From SZUA-309 sp965232595 (GTDB taxonomy: Bacteria > Pseudomonadota > Gammaproteobacteria > Pseudomonadales > Azotimanducaceae), in NCBI GenBank assembly GCA_965232595.1, contig OZ246983.1, forward strand, positions 124,001 through 188,000: 64,000 nucleotides of DNA, in the 5' to 3' direction. Below, one piece after another: positions 33,989 through 41,578 of the stretch. The notes beneath the pieces were generated by a model. That model was not told where the DNA came from, ran no database searches, and worked only from the letters and a program-made list of their open reading frames with translations. Made by a program: the position numbers and the translations under genes. Each line of letters opens with the position of its first letter. The stretch's first letter is position 1.

Positions 33989-35206
33989 TCAGAACATGTT
34001 CGGGCAGTGCGGCCGCCTTCGGGTCGCGAACAGCACATCGAGCGCTGCCTCTCTCGCCGGGTCTGGAATGGCAGCCCGGCCCATGCGCGCCAGGTCGCTT
34101 GCTCGGGTGTGCCCGCTGACCAGAGAGGCCAGCCCCTCCGGCCGGATCGCCAGATCCGGCGTAGCGCTCCCTGATAGCTTCTCCACCTCAGCACCGTCAC
34201 CATCCGCCGCGATCCGATAGCAGCCGTTGTTCCATGGGCAGAGCTCGTCGTCGGTCACTTCGATCACCGCCTCACCTGGCAGGTCGTAACCACGCCCGCG
34301 CAGGGCGCCAGCCGCATCCACCACCCGCATCCAGACGCCGTCCAGGGTCTTTCGACGCAGCCGGCGGGGCTCCAGGAACAGGTTCGGCGCCGGGTCGTCT
34401 TCGGCGACGTAGTCGAAGCGAATCCGATCCACCAGATCGTGGCTGCCGAGGTAGCCCCAGAGGCCCCGATAGGCCTCCATGTCCAGCCAGACGAAATCGA
34501 ACACGTCCATGATCTGCGGCGATTCGGGAAACAGCTCGACGTCGAAGCGGGTTTTGTAGAGGCAGTAGCCCCGCGGTTCGCCCGCAGAGTCGAAGTAAAC
34601 GCCGATCCAGACGTTCTGGCTGCCCGAACGCTTCAGCATGAGGTCCCAGAAGATCTTGCCCCGTTGGAGCATGCCGTTGCCGGTTGCGGCGTAGGCCGCA
34701 TAAACCGACTCGAGATGGGGCATGGCCTCGTCCCGGCTCAGCCTGCGTACCGTCCCTGCCGGCCGCTCGCCGAACTGAAACTCGATGAAGCGCAGTGGGA
34801 CCTCGTAGGTGACCTGGGTCGTCGCCAGGCCGTAGCCGAAGCGCTGGTAGATGGCGCCCATGGAGGCCCAGAGGATGGCCAGCGGCACATCGCGTGCCTG
34901 CGCCCGCTGCAGCAGCCCTTCCATCAGCTGTCGGACCAGGCCGCGCCGTCGATAGGTCGAATCGCAGGTCACCAGCGTCACGCCGTCAGCGGCCACCGGC
35001 CTGCCATTCATCTGCATCTGAAAGTCGAACGCGCCCGAGGTGGCCGCGATCTGCTCGCCGTCGAACGCGCACAGCGTCTGTTCGGCCAGGATGGGTGGCG
35101 GCTCCTCGTCAGCCTGGTCGTTGGCGAACGCATACTGGACCACCTGCATCATGTCCTGCAGCTCGTCCTCACGCGCGGCGCGCAACTCTATGTTTGCCCC
35201 GGTCAT
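33989..35206 (-). CDS. Eis-family GNAT acetyltransferase
   Basis: This 405-residue protein has two tandem GNAT domains and an SCP2-like C-terminal domain, as in mycobacterial Eis and its relatives. The acetyl-CoA loop VTCDSTYRRRGLVRQLM lies near residues 78-95 with the R/Q-x-x-G-x-x form. ALWASMGAIYQRFGYG-like text (WASMGAIYQRFGYG) marks the substrate side. The chain ends in PNMF, so a C-terminal Phe carboxylate can act as general base. Eis-type enzymes N-acetylate aminoglycosides, lysines or polyamines. It is convergent with YceH, 9 bp between stops, and divergent from a VOC gene. Confidence 0.87.
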   Translation of the reverse strand: MTGANIELRAAREDELQDMMQVVQYAFANDQADEEPPPILAEQTLCAFDGEQIAATSGAFDFQMQMNGRPVAADGVTLVTCDSTYRRRGLVRQLMEGLLQRAQARDVPLAILWASMGAIYQRFGYGLATTQVTYEVPLRFIEFQFGERPAGTVRRLSRDEAMPHLESVYAAYAATGNGMLQRGKIFWDLMLKRSGSQNVWIGVYFDSAGEPRGYCLYKTRFDVELFPESPQIMDVFDFVWLDMEAYRGLWGYLGSHDLVDRIRFDYVAEDDPAPNLFLEPRRLRRKTLDGVWMRVVDAAGALRGRGYDLPGEAVIEVTDDELCPWNNGCYRIAADGDGAEVEKLSGSATPDLAIRPEGLASLVSGHTRASDLARMGRAAIPDPAREAALDVLFATRRRPHCPNMF

Positions 35207-35273
35207 GGGCTCTCCTCTCCCTTCCGCGGCGCTCAGTGTACAGTACGCAGCAGACTACGAGAGGAGCTGATTC

Positions 35274-35678
35274 ATGACTTTAGCCATCGCCAAGGATTCC
35301 ATCGATCTCGGCATCGTCACCCGCAATCCGGACGCCATGCTGCCCTTCTATCGAGATTTCCTCGGCCTCGACTACCAGGCGGAAACGCCGATGCCCGGCG
35401 GCGGCAGCATGCACCGCCTGCTTTGCGGGACGACCCTGATCAAGCTGGTGACCCCCGGCAACCTGAAAGACGTGGAAGCCCCTCCCGGGGGGCTGGCCGG
35501 TGCCAGCGGCTACCGTTACTGGACGATCACGGTCACCAACCTGGACGAGATGGCCGGGAAGTGCGCCGATGCCGGAGTGCCGGTGAACATCCCGCCCACC
35601 GAGATTCGCCCGGGGGTGCGCATCGCCATGGTGGAAGACCCGGATGGCAACTGGGTCGAGCTGATCGAAAACACATGA
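35274..35678 (+). CDS. VOC-family protein (glyoxalase/bleomycin-resistance fold)
   Basis: This 134-residue protein contains two beta-alpha-beta-beta-beta units. The first is IDLGIVTRNPDAMLPFYRDFLGLDYQ and the second is YWTITVTNLDEMAGKCADAG. The end VEDPDGNWVELIEN carries the conserved metal-binding Glu. It has an AGAGGAG ribosome site. Small VOC proteins are lyases, dioxygenases or binding proteins. There is no direct evidence for the substrate. The M19-like gene follows by 38 bp and could be co-transcribed. Confidence 0.83.
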   Translation: MTLAIAKDSIDLGIVTRNPDAMLPFYRDFLGLDYQAETPMPGGGSMHRLLCGTTLIKLVTPGNLKDVEAPPGGLAGASGYRYWTITVTNLDEMAGKCADAGVPVNIPPTEIRPGVRIAMVEDPDGNWVELIENT

Positions 35679-35716
35679 ACCAAGGACGTAGGGACTAGCA
35701 GAACAGGATGATTCTC

Positions 35717-36958
35717 ATGCACTTCTTAAAGCTCGCAATACTCAGCACGGCACTCGTGTTCACCAGCGCGAACGCCAGCCTGCAGAGCAAGTTGTGGCCA
35801 GCATCAGAAGAGGCCAGGCAGTTCGTCAAAGACACCGTGGTGATCGGCTTCCTGGCCAGCCCCTACGGCGCCGGATGGACCGAGAACCAGCAGCTGCTGG
35901 ACTACTTCGAGGAGTCACGGCAGGCGGGCATCACCGCCCACGACATGACGCTGGCAGCGGCGTCCATGAACTTCGACGACCTGCTCTTTCAGCATCAGAA
36001 ATACCGCGAAGCCATGGCCGAGCAGCCGGACAGCTTCACCTTCGTGCGCAGCATCCGCGATATCGAGACTGCGCATATCCGCGGCAGCACTGGGGTGATA
36101 TGGAACGTGCAGACCGCCACCGTTCTGGAGGAAAACCCGGGACGCATGGCGATCCTCAAAGAGATGGGCATGGCCAGCATGATTCTGGCCTACAACGACC
36201 GCTTCCGGACCGGCTCCGGATCGCTGGTCGCCTACAAAGGCCAGGACGACGGGCTGACAGCCTGGGGTCGAGCGGTGATCGATGAGCTGGTTCGTTACCG
36301 CATCCTCCTGGACCTGAGCCACACCGGCTACACGACGGCCAGCGACGCGATGACCTACATGGAGGAGACCTATCCCGGCGTTCCGTTCGTCTACACCCAC
36401 TCCCTGCCGGCCGGGCTCTACAAGGACGAGCCGAACGCCACGGCGAAAGGCTGCTACCGCAACATCTCCGACGAGGAGGCCGTGCGGGCCGCAAAAAGCG
36501 GCGGCTACGTTTCTCCAACTTTCACGGAGTGGATGATGGATGGCATCTGGCCGGACGACATCACCCCGGCCCAGGCCGCCGACATGATCGATTACTACGT
36601 GAAGCTGGTCGGCGTGGACCATGTGGGCATCGCGTCTGACGACATGTTCACCATGGAAAACGTGATCAAGTTCGTCAACGCCAACGCGGCTGCCTACGAC
36701 GATGACGGCTACATGATCAATGCGTTCAACAAGGGAGCAACAGACGCCGGGATGATGGCCCGCATCCTGCCGGCCGTCACCGACGAGCTCTGGCAGCGCG
36801 GTTACTCAAACGAAGACCTGGCAAAGATCTACGGCGGCAACAAGATGCGCGTCTACCAGCAGGTCTGGGAGGGCATCCCGCCGGAGCAGCACCTGGAGGA
36901 TCTGGAGGAGCGGATTCAGCTGCGCAACGATCTGCGCGAGCGCTTCATCTCCCGCTAG
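35717..36958 (+). CDS. Membrane-dipeptidase (M19) homologue with altered metal site
   Basis: This is a 413-residue exported protein; ATG 35717 follows AGGA at good spacing, with ATG 35708 as the alternative. After the signal peptide (ending NAS) the M19 fold is visible: ILLDLSHTGYTTASDAM, VYTHSLPAG, DHVGIASDDMF and the C-terminal LAKIYGGNKMRVYQQVW. The N-terminal HxD metal ligands of renal dipeptidase are replaced: the expected place reads VVIGFLASP. The EGG region with the bridging Glu reads NVQTATV. Two His further on remain. A binuclear zinc site therefore looks incomplete, so activity may be altered or lost. Confidence 0.8.
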   Translation: MHFLKLAILSTALVFTSANASLQSKLWPASEEARQFVKDTVVIGFLASPYGAGWTENQQLLDYFEESRQAGITAHDMTLAAASMNFDDLLFQHQKYREAMAEQPDSFTFVRSIRDIETAHIRGSTGVIWNVQTATVLEENPGRMAILKEMGMASMILAYNDRFRTGSGSLVAYKGQDDGLTAWGRAVIDELVRYRILLDLSHTGYTTASDAMTYMEETYPGVPFVYTHSLPAGLYKDEPNATAKGCYRNISDEEAVRAAKSGGYVSPTFTEWMMDGIWPDDITPAQAADMIDYYVKLVGVDHVGIASDDMFTMENVIKFVNANAAAYDDDGYMINAFNKGATDAGMMARILPAVTDELWQRGYSNEDLAKIYGGNKMRVYQQVWEGIPPEQHLEDLEERIQLRNDLRERFISR

Positions 36959-36971
36959 CTGGGCGCCGCGC

Positions 36972-37532
36972 TCAGCGCTCGGCGAACCGCTCCGCGACGG
37001 CGATCAGCCGGCGCGGCGAGCGCTTCGGGTTGGCGAAGCGCTGCACGTCGCGGGCAATGATCTCCGGGCCGCCCGGCTCGGAGTAGAACCTCTCCCGCAG
37101 GTCCTCTTCCGTTGCGAAGCCGCAGAGCGCAAAACCATCGAAAGCGGGCCCGGAAAGCGTCTCGAGCACATTGAGCTGCAGATACTCGGTCATGTAGCCA
37201 TGCTGCTCGAGCGCCAGCGGCCCGTGTTTATCCCGCCAGTGCGCATCCGCCTCTTCGTGCGTCAGCCCCTCTGCGCGGACCATCGGAAAGAGCCCGAACA
37301 CCTCAGCCTGGCCCGGCTTGATCACCCGTCGTTCGATCCGGTAGCTGCCCACATCAGCGACACCGGCAAGCGCCCCGGCAGCGTCCGCACCGGCTACCAA
37401 CAAGCCTCTGAACGGCAGATGCTGCCACTCGGTTCTGCCGTCCGCGTACAGCGTAGCGCCGATCTCGGCGCCGAGCGCTCGGGCGCCCTCCAGATCGGTG
37501 GTTGCCGTCGCGTAGCAGGTTTGTTCGCTCAT
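36972..37532 (-). CDS. EthD-domain protein
   Basis: This is a 186-residue soluble protein. The C-terminal half has the EthD dimeric-barrel signature: LTHEEADAHWRDKHGPLALE with the conserved His, then YLQLNVLE and FDGFALCGFATEED. The N-terminal half may be a degenerate second barrel. EthD-like proteins assist or catalyse ring-cleaving and ether-degrading pathways, sometimes as decarboxylases or isomerases. It fits a local aromatic group with the Rieske oxygenase, TetR regulator and nitroreductase. The substrate is unknown. Confidence 0.78.
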   Translation of the reverse strand: MSEQTCYATATTDLEGARALGAEIGATLYADGRTEWQHLPFRGLLVAGADAAGALAGVADVGSYRIERRVIKPGQAEVFGLFPMVRAEGLTHEEADAHWRDKHGPLALEQHGYMTEYLQLNVLETLSGPAFDGFALCGFATEEDLRERFYSEPGGPEIIARDVQRFANPKRSPRRLIAVAERFAER

Positions 37533-37625
37533 AACCGTCCCCTTCGCCAGTGTGTTCCCATGTGTTCAAGGTAGCGCTCGTCCCGAAATGAGACTACCCT
37601 CTCCCGCACTTCGACGTAAGAACTG

Positions 37626-37874
37626 ATGATGACCACCGTCACCTACTTCTACTCCGCCCTCTGAGGACGCTGCAAAGCGGCAGGTCTGTCGCTGGAGAAG
37701 GTACTCCCTGAGTTCCCGCACATTCAGGTGGAGAAAGTGTGCCTGGATGACAATCCGCAGCCGTTTCGCGATCTCGGCCTCAGCCGCTACCCGGCGCTCG
37801 CCGCCGGCGACGAGACCCTGACCGCCGTGTTCCTGACCAAACGCAAAATCAGGGGATTTCTCAAGCGGCTCTGA
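37626..37874 (+). CDS. Candidate thioredoxin-like selenoprotein, Sec encoded by in-frame TGA at 37662
   Basis: Reading from ATG 37626, a frame of 82 codons is interrupted only by TGA at codon 13 (37662-37664) and stops at TGA 37872. Around the TGA the protein reads YFYSAL-U-GRCKAAGL, a beta strand followed by UGRC (Sec13, Cys16), the redox motif of a thioredoxin or glutaredoxin with the first Cys replaced. Downstream are a second strand (IQVEKVCLDD), a likely cis-Pro in RYPAL, a strand LTAVFL and a basic helix, all without gaps. A SECIS-like hairpin follows the TGA. Products would be small redox proteins. No selA/B/C/D gene lies in the window. A nonsense mutation is the alternative. Confidence 0.72.
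37676..37693 (+). promoter_or_regulatory. Bacterial SECIS-like hairpin after the in-frame TGA
   Basis: AGCGGCA (37676-37682) pairs with TGTCGCT (37687-37693), 7 bp including one G-U pair, around a GGTC loop. The loop begins 18 nt after the TGA and carries G in its first two positions, as bacterial SelB-binding hairpins require. Confidence 0.65.
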
Positions 37875-37900
37875 TGGGGTCGGAAGCCCTCAGGCTTCCT

Positions 37901-39094
37901 TCAGGCTTCCTCGAGCTCCAGAGGCGCCAATCCCAACGCTTCCCGATAGGTGTTGTGATAATGATGCAGGGCCGGCTCGTTGCGCCCGAACAGGAAGTGA
38001 TCCTGAGCGCCTGACAGCGCGCCGCGATGACTCGACGCGGCAGCCACGTAGTCTTCCATCTGTATGACCTCGGCAAAGCCCCGGGAGCGTTCCTCCATTG
38101 TGTTGCTTCCCGGCCGCTCCTGGCCCTCGAAGTAGGCCGCTTCCTGCATGGCCTGGTGGCCGTAAAACGAGATCTCGGAGAAGGAGTTGTTCGGATCGTC
38201 CGCGCACGGGTACACGCGAACCAGGGTCGGACCGCCACCGCCGGTGATCAGCTGCACGTTCGGAAAGATGTAGTAAACGGGCAATGCGGCTTTCAGCACG
38301 TGCCACTCCGACTCCGGCAGGTTGCGCAGCAGGTCGATGCTGCGGGAGCAGAGCGTCATCCGATGGTTGCGCTTGTAGGTGTCGTACATCTGGCAGTTGC
38401 CGTAGAGCACGGGCGCCAGCGTGTCGCGATGCAGCGCATTGAAGTGGTAAGTCTCGCCGAAGGTATCAATGGCCAGCTTCCAGTTCATCGGCGTGTCGTA
38501 GCGGGTGTCCCAGCGGTGCTCGGCCGCCTCCAGGTTCCAGCAGCCGAGCTCCGGGCCCAGGTCACCGAGCAGATCGTCGATGTCGAACGGCCGCTCCGGG
38601 TTGGCGCAGGCAAACAGGAGCCCATGTCGCTCAGCGCTCGGCAGCTCCACCAGGCCATTGCAGGACTTGTCGACCTGACCGAAGTGATCCTCTTTCGGTA
38701 CGGCCACCAGATCGCCGCTCGGCGCGTAGCCCCAGGCGTGAAACGGGCAGCTGAAGATCTTCCGGTTGCCCCGCCGCTCGCGCTCGACGATGGTGCCGCG
38801 GTGCCGGCAGACGTTCAGAAACGCCCGGAACCGGCCCTGCTCGTCCCGGGTGCAGATGATCGGCTTGCCGAGGTCATCGGAAGTAAAAAAGTCACCGGGC
38901 TGCTTCAGCTCGGACGACAGGCCGAGCAGCTGCGGGTAGTCCTGGAAAAACGTCTGCCACTCCGCCTTCGCCCGCTCCGGATCCGTGTAGGCGCTGATCG
39001 GGTTCCGGCGATGGCCGCCGGCGTCGACGTTGGTGTCGTTGTCGAGATGGCTCATCAGGCCTTTGATGACCCGCAACTGTTCCGCTCTTTCCAT
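37901..39094 (-). CDS. Rieske non-haem iron oxygenase, alpha subunit
   Basis: This 397-residue ring-hydroxylating-type oxygenase starts at ATG 39094 behind GGGAGGAG. The [2Fe-2S] Rieske ligands are Cys96-x-His98 (CRHRG) and Cys116-x2-His119 (CPFHAW). The mononuclear iron site shows Asp210, His217 and His222 in DTFGETYHFNALH. No ferredoxin or reductase gene is adjacent, so electron donors are elsewhere. Related enzymes attack aromatic rings, sterols or quaternary amines. It lies just downstream of the TetR gene on the same strand, suggesting substrate-dependent control. Confidence 0.9.
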   Translation of the reverse strand: MERAEQLRVIKGLMSHLDNDTNVDAGGHRRNPISAYTDPERAKAEWQTFFQDYPQLLGLSSELKQPGDFFTSDDLGKPIICTRDEQGRFRAFLNVCRHRGTIVERERRGNRKIFSCPFHAWGYAPSGDLVAVPKEDHFGQVDKSCNGLVELPSAERHGLLFACANPERPFDIDDLLGDLGPELGCWNLEAAEHRWDTRYDTPMNWKLAIDTFGETYHFNALHRDTLAPVLYGNCQMYDTYKRNHRMTLCSRSIDLLRNLPESEWHVLKAALPVYYIFPNVQLITGGGGPTLVRVYPCADDPNNSFSEISFYGHQAMQEAAYFEGQERPGSNTMEERSRGFAEVIQMEDYVAAASSHRGALSGAQDHFLFGRNEPALHHYHNTYREALGLAPLELEEA

Positions 39095-39128
39095 GACTCC
39101 TCCCGGGCTCCCGCCCACGTCTCGGGCT

Positions 39129-39851
39129 TCAGCCCGCGTTCTTTACGTTGTTGTGCAGATGCGCCTGCTGTCGCGCAATCGCTTTCTGCTTCAGCAGCGC
39201 CTCCAGCGTTCTGACTTCGGGCAGCAGACGCCGCCTGGTGGGCTCTGTCGCAACGCCAAGCAGCGGCAGGTACACGCCGTACAGCGCCCGAGCCTCGAAC
39301 TCCTCCGCATCGATAATGCCGTAGGCCCACTGCACGTGCGCCAGGTGGTAGCCGTGATACATCTGGCTGGCCACGGCGTCCGGATCCAGATCAGCGCGGA
39401 GCAGGCCCTGCTCGATTCCGGCCCGCAACGCGACTGATTGCAGCCCGGGTGCGCGGGCGTTCAGGGACACCGCATCTCCACCCGCACCGAGCCCCTGGTA
39501 TCGAGCCAGGATGGTGGCGCGAGACAGCGCTTCGTTGCCGGTGATCTGGGCGACGCTGACCGTTACCACCGCCCGGCAGCGACCGATCGGATCATCAAGG
39601 GGTGCTGTGTCTTCAAGCGCCTGATCGAGCACATCCATCGAGTCGTCAATCAGTGCCTGCAGGATGGCCTCACGGCTTCCGTAGAGGTTGTAGAGGGTCC
39701 GAACCACCACCCCGGCGCGCTCAGCCAGCTTGCGCATGGCCAGGCCTTCCACCCCGTCCTCGGCAATGATCTGTCGGGCCGCGGCCAGAATCCTGGCCCG
39801 TCGATCGGCCATATTTCGGGCCCGGGCACCGGCTTGTCGTTTTTGCAACAT
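39129..39851 (-). CDS. TetR-family regulator
   Basis: This is a 240-residue regulator. The helix-turn-helix is ARILAAARQIIAEDGVEGLAM with RKLAERAGVVVRTLYNLYGSREAI, a clear TetR N-terminus; the ligand domain is divergent. ATG 39851 lies inside a perfect palindrome; ATG 39812 (MADRRARIL) is an alternative that would leave the palindrome upstream of the gene. Both lack strong ribosome sites. Located directly before the Rieske oxygenase gene (34-bp gap), it probably represses itself and that gene until an aromatic or hydrophobic ligand binds. Confidence 0.87.
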   Translation of the reverse strand: MLQKRQAGARARNMADRRARILAAARQIIAEDGVEGLAMRKLAERAGVVVRTLYNLYGSREAILQALIDDSMDVLDQALEDTAPLDDPIGRCRAVVTVSVAQITGNEALSRATILARYQGLGAGGDAVSLNARAPGLQSVALRAGIEQGLLRADLDPDAVASQMYHGYHLAHVQWAYGIIDAEEFEARALYGVYLPLLGVATEPTRRRLLPEVRTLEALLKQKAIARQQAHLHNNVKNAG

Positions 39852-39859
39852 TGTTGCAA
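39843..39859. promoter_or_regulatory. 17-bp palindrome at the TetR start, candidate autoregulatory operator
   Basis: TTGCAACA-T-TGTTGCAA is perfectly symmetric and covers the annotated TetR start codon (cat at 39849-39851 on the plus strand). TetR proteins bind palindromes of this size at their own promoters. Confidence 0.6.
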
Positions 39860-39935
39860 TTTATCGCCACAGGCGTGAGGAAGCAAGCGGCTGAACCATC
39901 AGCCGCCAGGTCGCCAATTGAAGCTCAGGAGTGCG

Positions 39936-40574
39936 TCAGGACCAGCGGTCGAAACGCATGATTTCCGCTACCGGTTTCCGGGTGACCGGACCGAAGTTGC
40001 CGAGAGGATATCCCACCGGTATCAGGCAGTAGGCGGCCATGGTTTCCGGCAGATCGAGGGCTTCCGCGACCGCCTTGGGATCACCCAGGGCGAGCGTGGT
40101 CGGCGCCGCACCCAGACCCAGCGCCCGGGCTGCCAGCAGCAGGTTCTGAATGCCCGGCCAGATGGAGCCACCGGCTCTGGCCGCGGTCACCGCGTCCACC
40201 TTCTGACCCAGCTCCATGCAGGCGATCACCAGAGCGGGAATCTCGTGCATGTGCTCCATCTGCCAGAGCACCGAATCGAGCATACGCTGCCGCTTGTCGG
40301 CGCTCTGATGCGGCAGGCTGCCGGCGCGGCCACTCTGCGGCCCTACGTAGGCTTCCACGCCGGCCCGATTCAGGTCCGCCAGCTTCTGCTTCACCTCCGG
40401 GTCGCGTACCACGATCCAGCGCGCGTTCTGCATGTTCGACCCGGAAGGCGCCTGGTTCGCCGCATCGATCAGCTTGACCAGCAGCTCTTCCGGCACTTCC
40501 CGGGTGTCGAGCCGACGCATTGCCCGGCAGTTGTACATGGCCTCAAACAGGCCCATCTCTTCGTTCCCGCTCAC
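39936..40574 (-). CDS. Nitroreductase-family FMN oxidoreductase
   Basis: This 212-residue protein starts with GTG after AAGGGGAG. The family opening AMYNCRAMRRLDTREVPEELL gives the phosphate-binding Arg pair. QAPSGSNMQNARWIVV and the C-terminal GYPLGNFGP complete the FMN fold. These dimeric enzymes reduce nitro groups, quinones or enones with NAD(P)H. It lies upstream of the TetR gene on the same strand, 84 bp away, in a probable xenobiotic island. The specific substrate cannot be read from sequence. Confidence 0.87.
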   Translation of the reverse strand: MSGNEEMGLFEAMYNCRAMRRLDTREVPEELLVKLIDAANQAPSGSNMQNARWIVVRDPEVKQKLADLNRAGVEAYVGPQSGRAGSLPHQSADKRQRMLDSVLWQMEHMHEIPALVIACMELGQKVDAVTAARAGGSIWPGIQNLLLAARALGLGAAPTTLALGDPKAVAEALDLPETMAAYCLIPVGYPLGNFGPVTRKPVAEIMRFDRWS

Positions 40575-40600
40575 AAGAATCTCCCCTTTCTTAAGTCCGG

Positions 40601-41464
40601 TTACTCGGCAAATGAATTCAGTCGGTAGAGCGTCAGCAGCATCTGGGTCGGCTTGACCCCGTGCACGCCGAAGTGCCGCTCCCAGGAACGACCCACGTCT
40701 CCCCGCTGGTAGAGGTTGGACAACGAGCGGTTCACCACCAGCCGGAAGTCCGCATCATCGCGAGGCAGCGGCAGCGCGTAAGGCTCGAAGGAGAGCATAT
40801 CTTCGGTGATCACCAGCCGCTGCTCGCCCTCGGACAGGAAACCGATCCCGAACAACGTCGCCTGGTCCGCCGCCATGGCTTCCGTATTCTTGTTGACCAG
40901 GCGCTTGAGCGCGTCGGCATGATTCGGTACCCGAACGATCCGGGCGTTGATGCCACGTTGCTCGAGAGCATCCACCAGCACTTTCTCCGTGGTGGTTCCC
41001 TCTACGACGGAAACCCGCTTGTTGCCGAGGTCGTCGATGTTCCTGATCTCGCTGGAGTTGAGGATCATCAGGCTGGCGCCGGTGGCGTAAAACAGGTTCG
41101 AGAAATCGACGTGCTCCTGCCTCGACAGGGTTACCGACGTGATCCCGCACTCGATGTGCGCACGGCCTTCGGCAATCGCCTGGATGCGCTCATCCGCGTT
41201 CACCTTCACCCAGGTGATCTTCATCTCTTCCAGGCCCAGATGGCTCTGGATGTCTCTGGCGATGATCCGGCAGATGTCGATGGTGAAACCTTCCGGCGCC
41301 AGCGCTTCCGGTGCCTTCGACGAGAAGGGCGGGGATTCCGTACGGTAAGCGAGCCGGAGCTCGCCGGTCTCCCGGATCTCATCCAGCGCGCCGGCCAGCG
41401 CAGGCATGCCGGGAAGCAGAAAGGTGGTCAGCGCCAGCAATGGCAGGGCTCGAAGAGTTCGCAT
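40601..41464 (-). CDS. Periplasmic amino-acid-type solute-binding protein (SBP_bac_3), orphan
   Basis: This is a 287-residue protein from ATG 41464 (upstream frame has no signal peptide), with a Sec signal ending PALA. It is close to glutamate/aspartate-binding GltI-type proteins: GELRLAYRTESPPFS, GFTIDICRIIA, VNADERIQAIAEGRAHIECG and VVEGTTTEKVL. These serve ABC importers for acidic amino acids, but no permease or ATPase gene is near. It lies 26 bp from the nitroreductase on the same strand. A second orphan binding protein of this family occurs at 5865. Confidence 0.87.
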   Translation of the reverse strand: MRTLRALPLLALTTFLLPGMPALAGALDEIRETGELRLAYRTESPPFSSKAPEALAPEGFTIDICRIIARDIQSHLGLEEMKITWVKVNADERIQAIAEGRAHIECGITSVTLSRQEHVDFSNLFYATGASLMILNSSEIRNIDDLGNKRVSVVEGTTTEKVLVDALEQRGINARIVRVPNHADALKRLVNKNTEAMAADQATLFGIGFLSEGEQRLVITEDMLSFEPYALPLPRDDADFRLVVNRSLSNLYQRGDVGRSWERHFGVHGVKPTQMLLTLYRLNSFAE

Positions 41465-41578
41465 GCGGTCCCCAGATGTGGTGTCTCCAATGGCCGAGAA
41501 TACCCGAGAGGCCTTGACTTCCGCCATCCTGGTCGGGTTTTGTCTACCGCTGATCAGACAAACCGGATTCAGGACACC

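Noticed and set aside
37626..37874. Reading the TGA at 37662 simply as a stop, giving a 12-residue peptide and an empty 370-bp gap
   Set aside because: The frame after the TGA codes a coherent thioredoxin-like half with the partner Cys and no further stop, and a SECIS-like hairpin follows. A truncated gene would not be expected to keep these.
40661..41578. Long upstream extension of the hydrolase at 41579
   Set aside because: It is antisense to the solute-binding protein gene. A signal peptide starts at ATG 41579.
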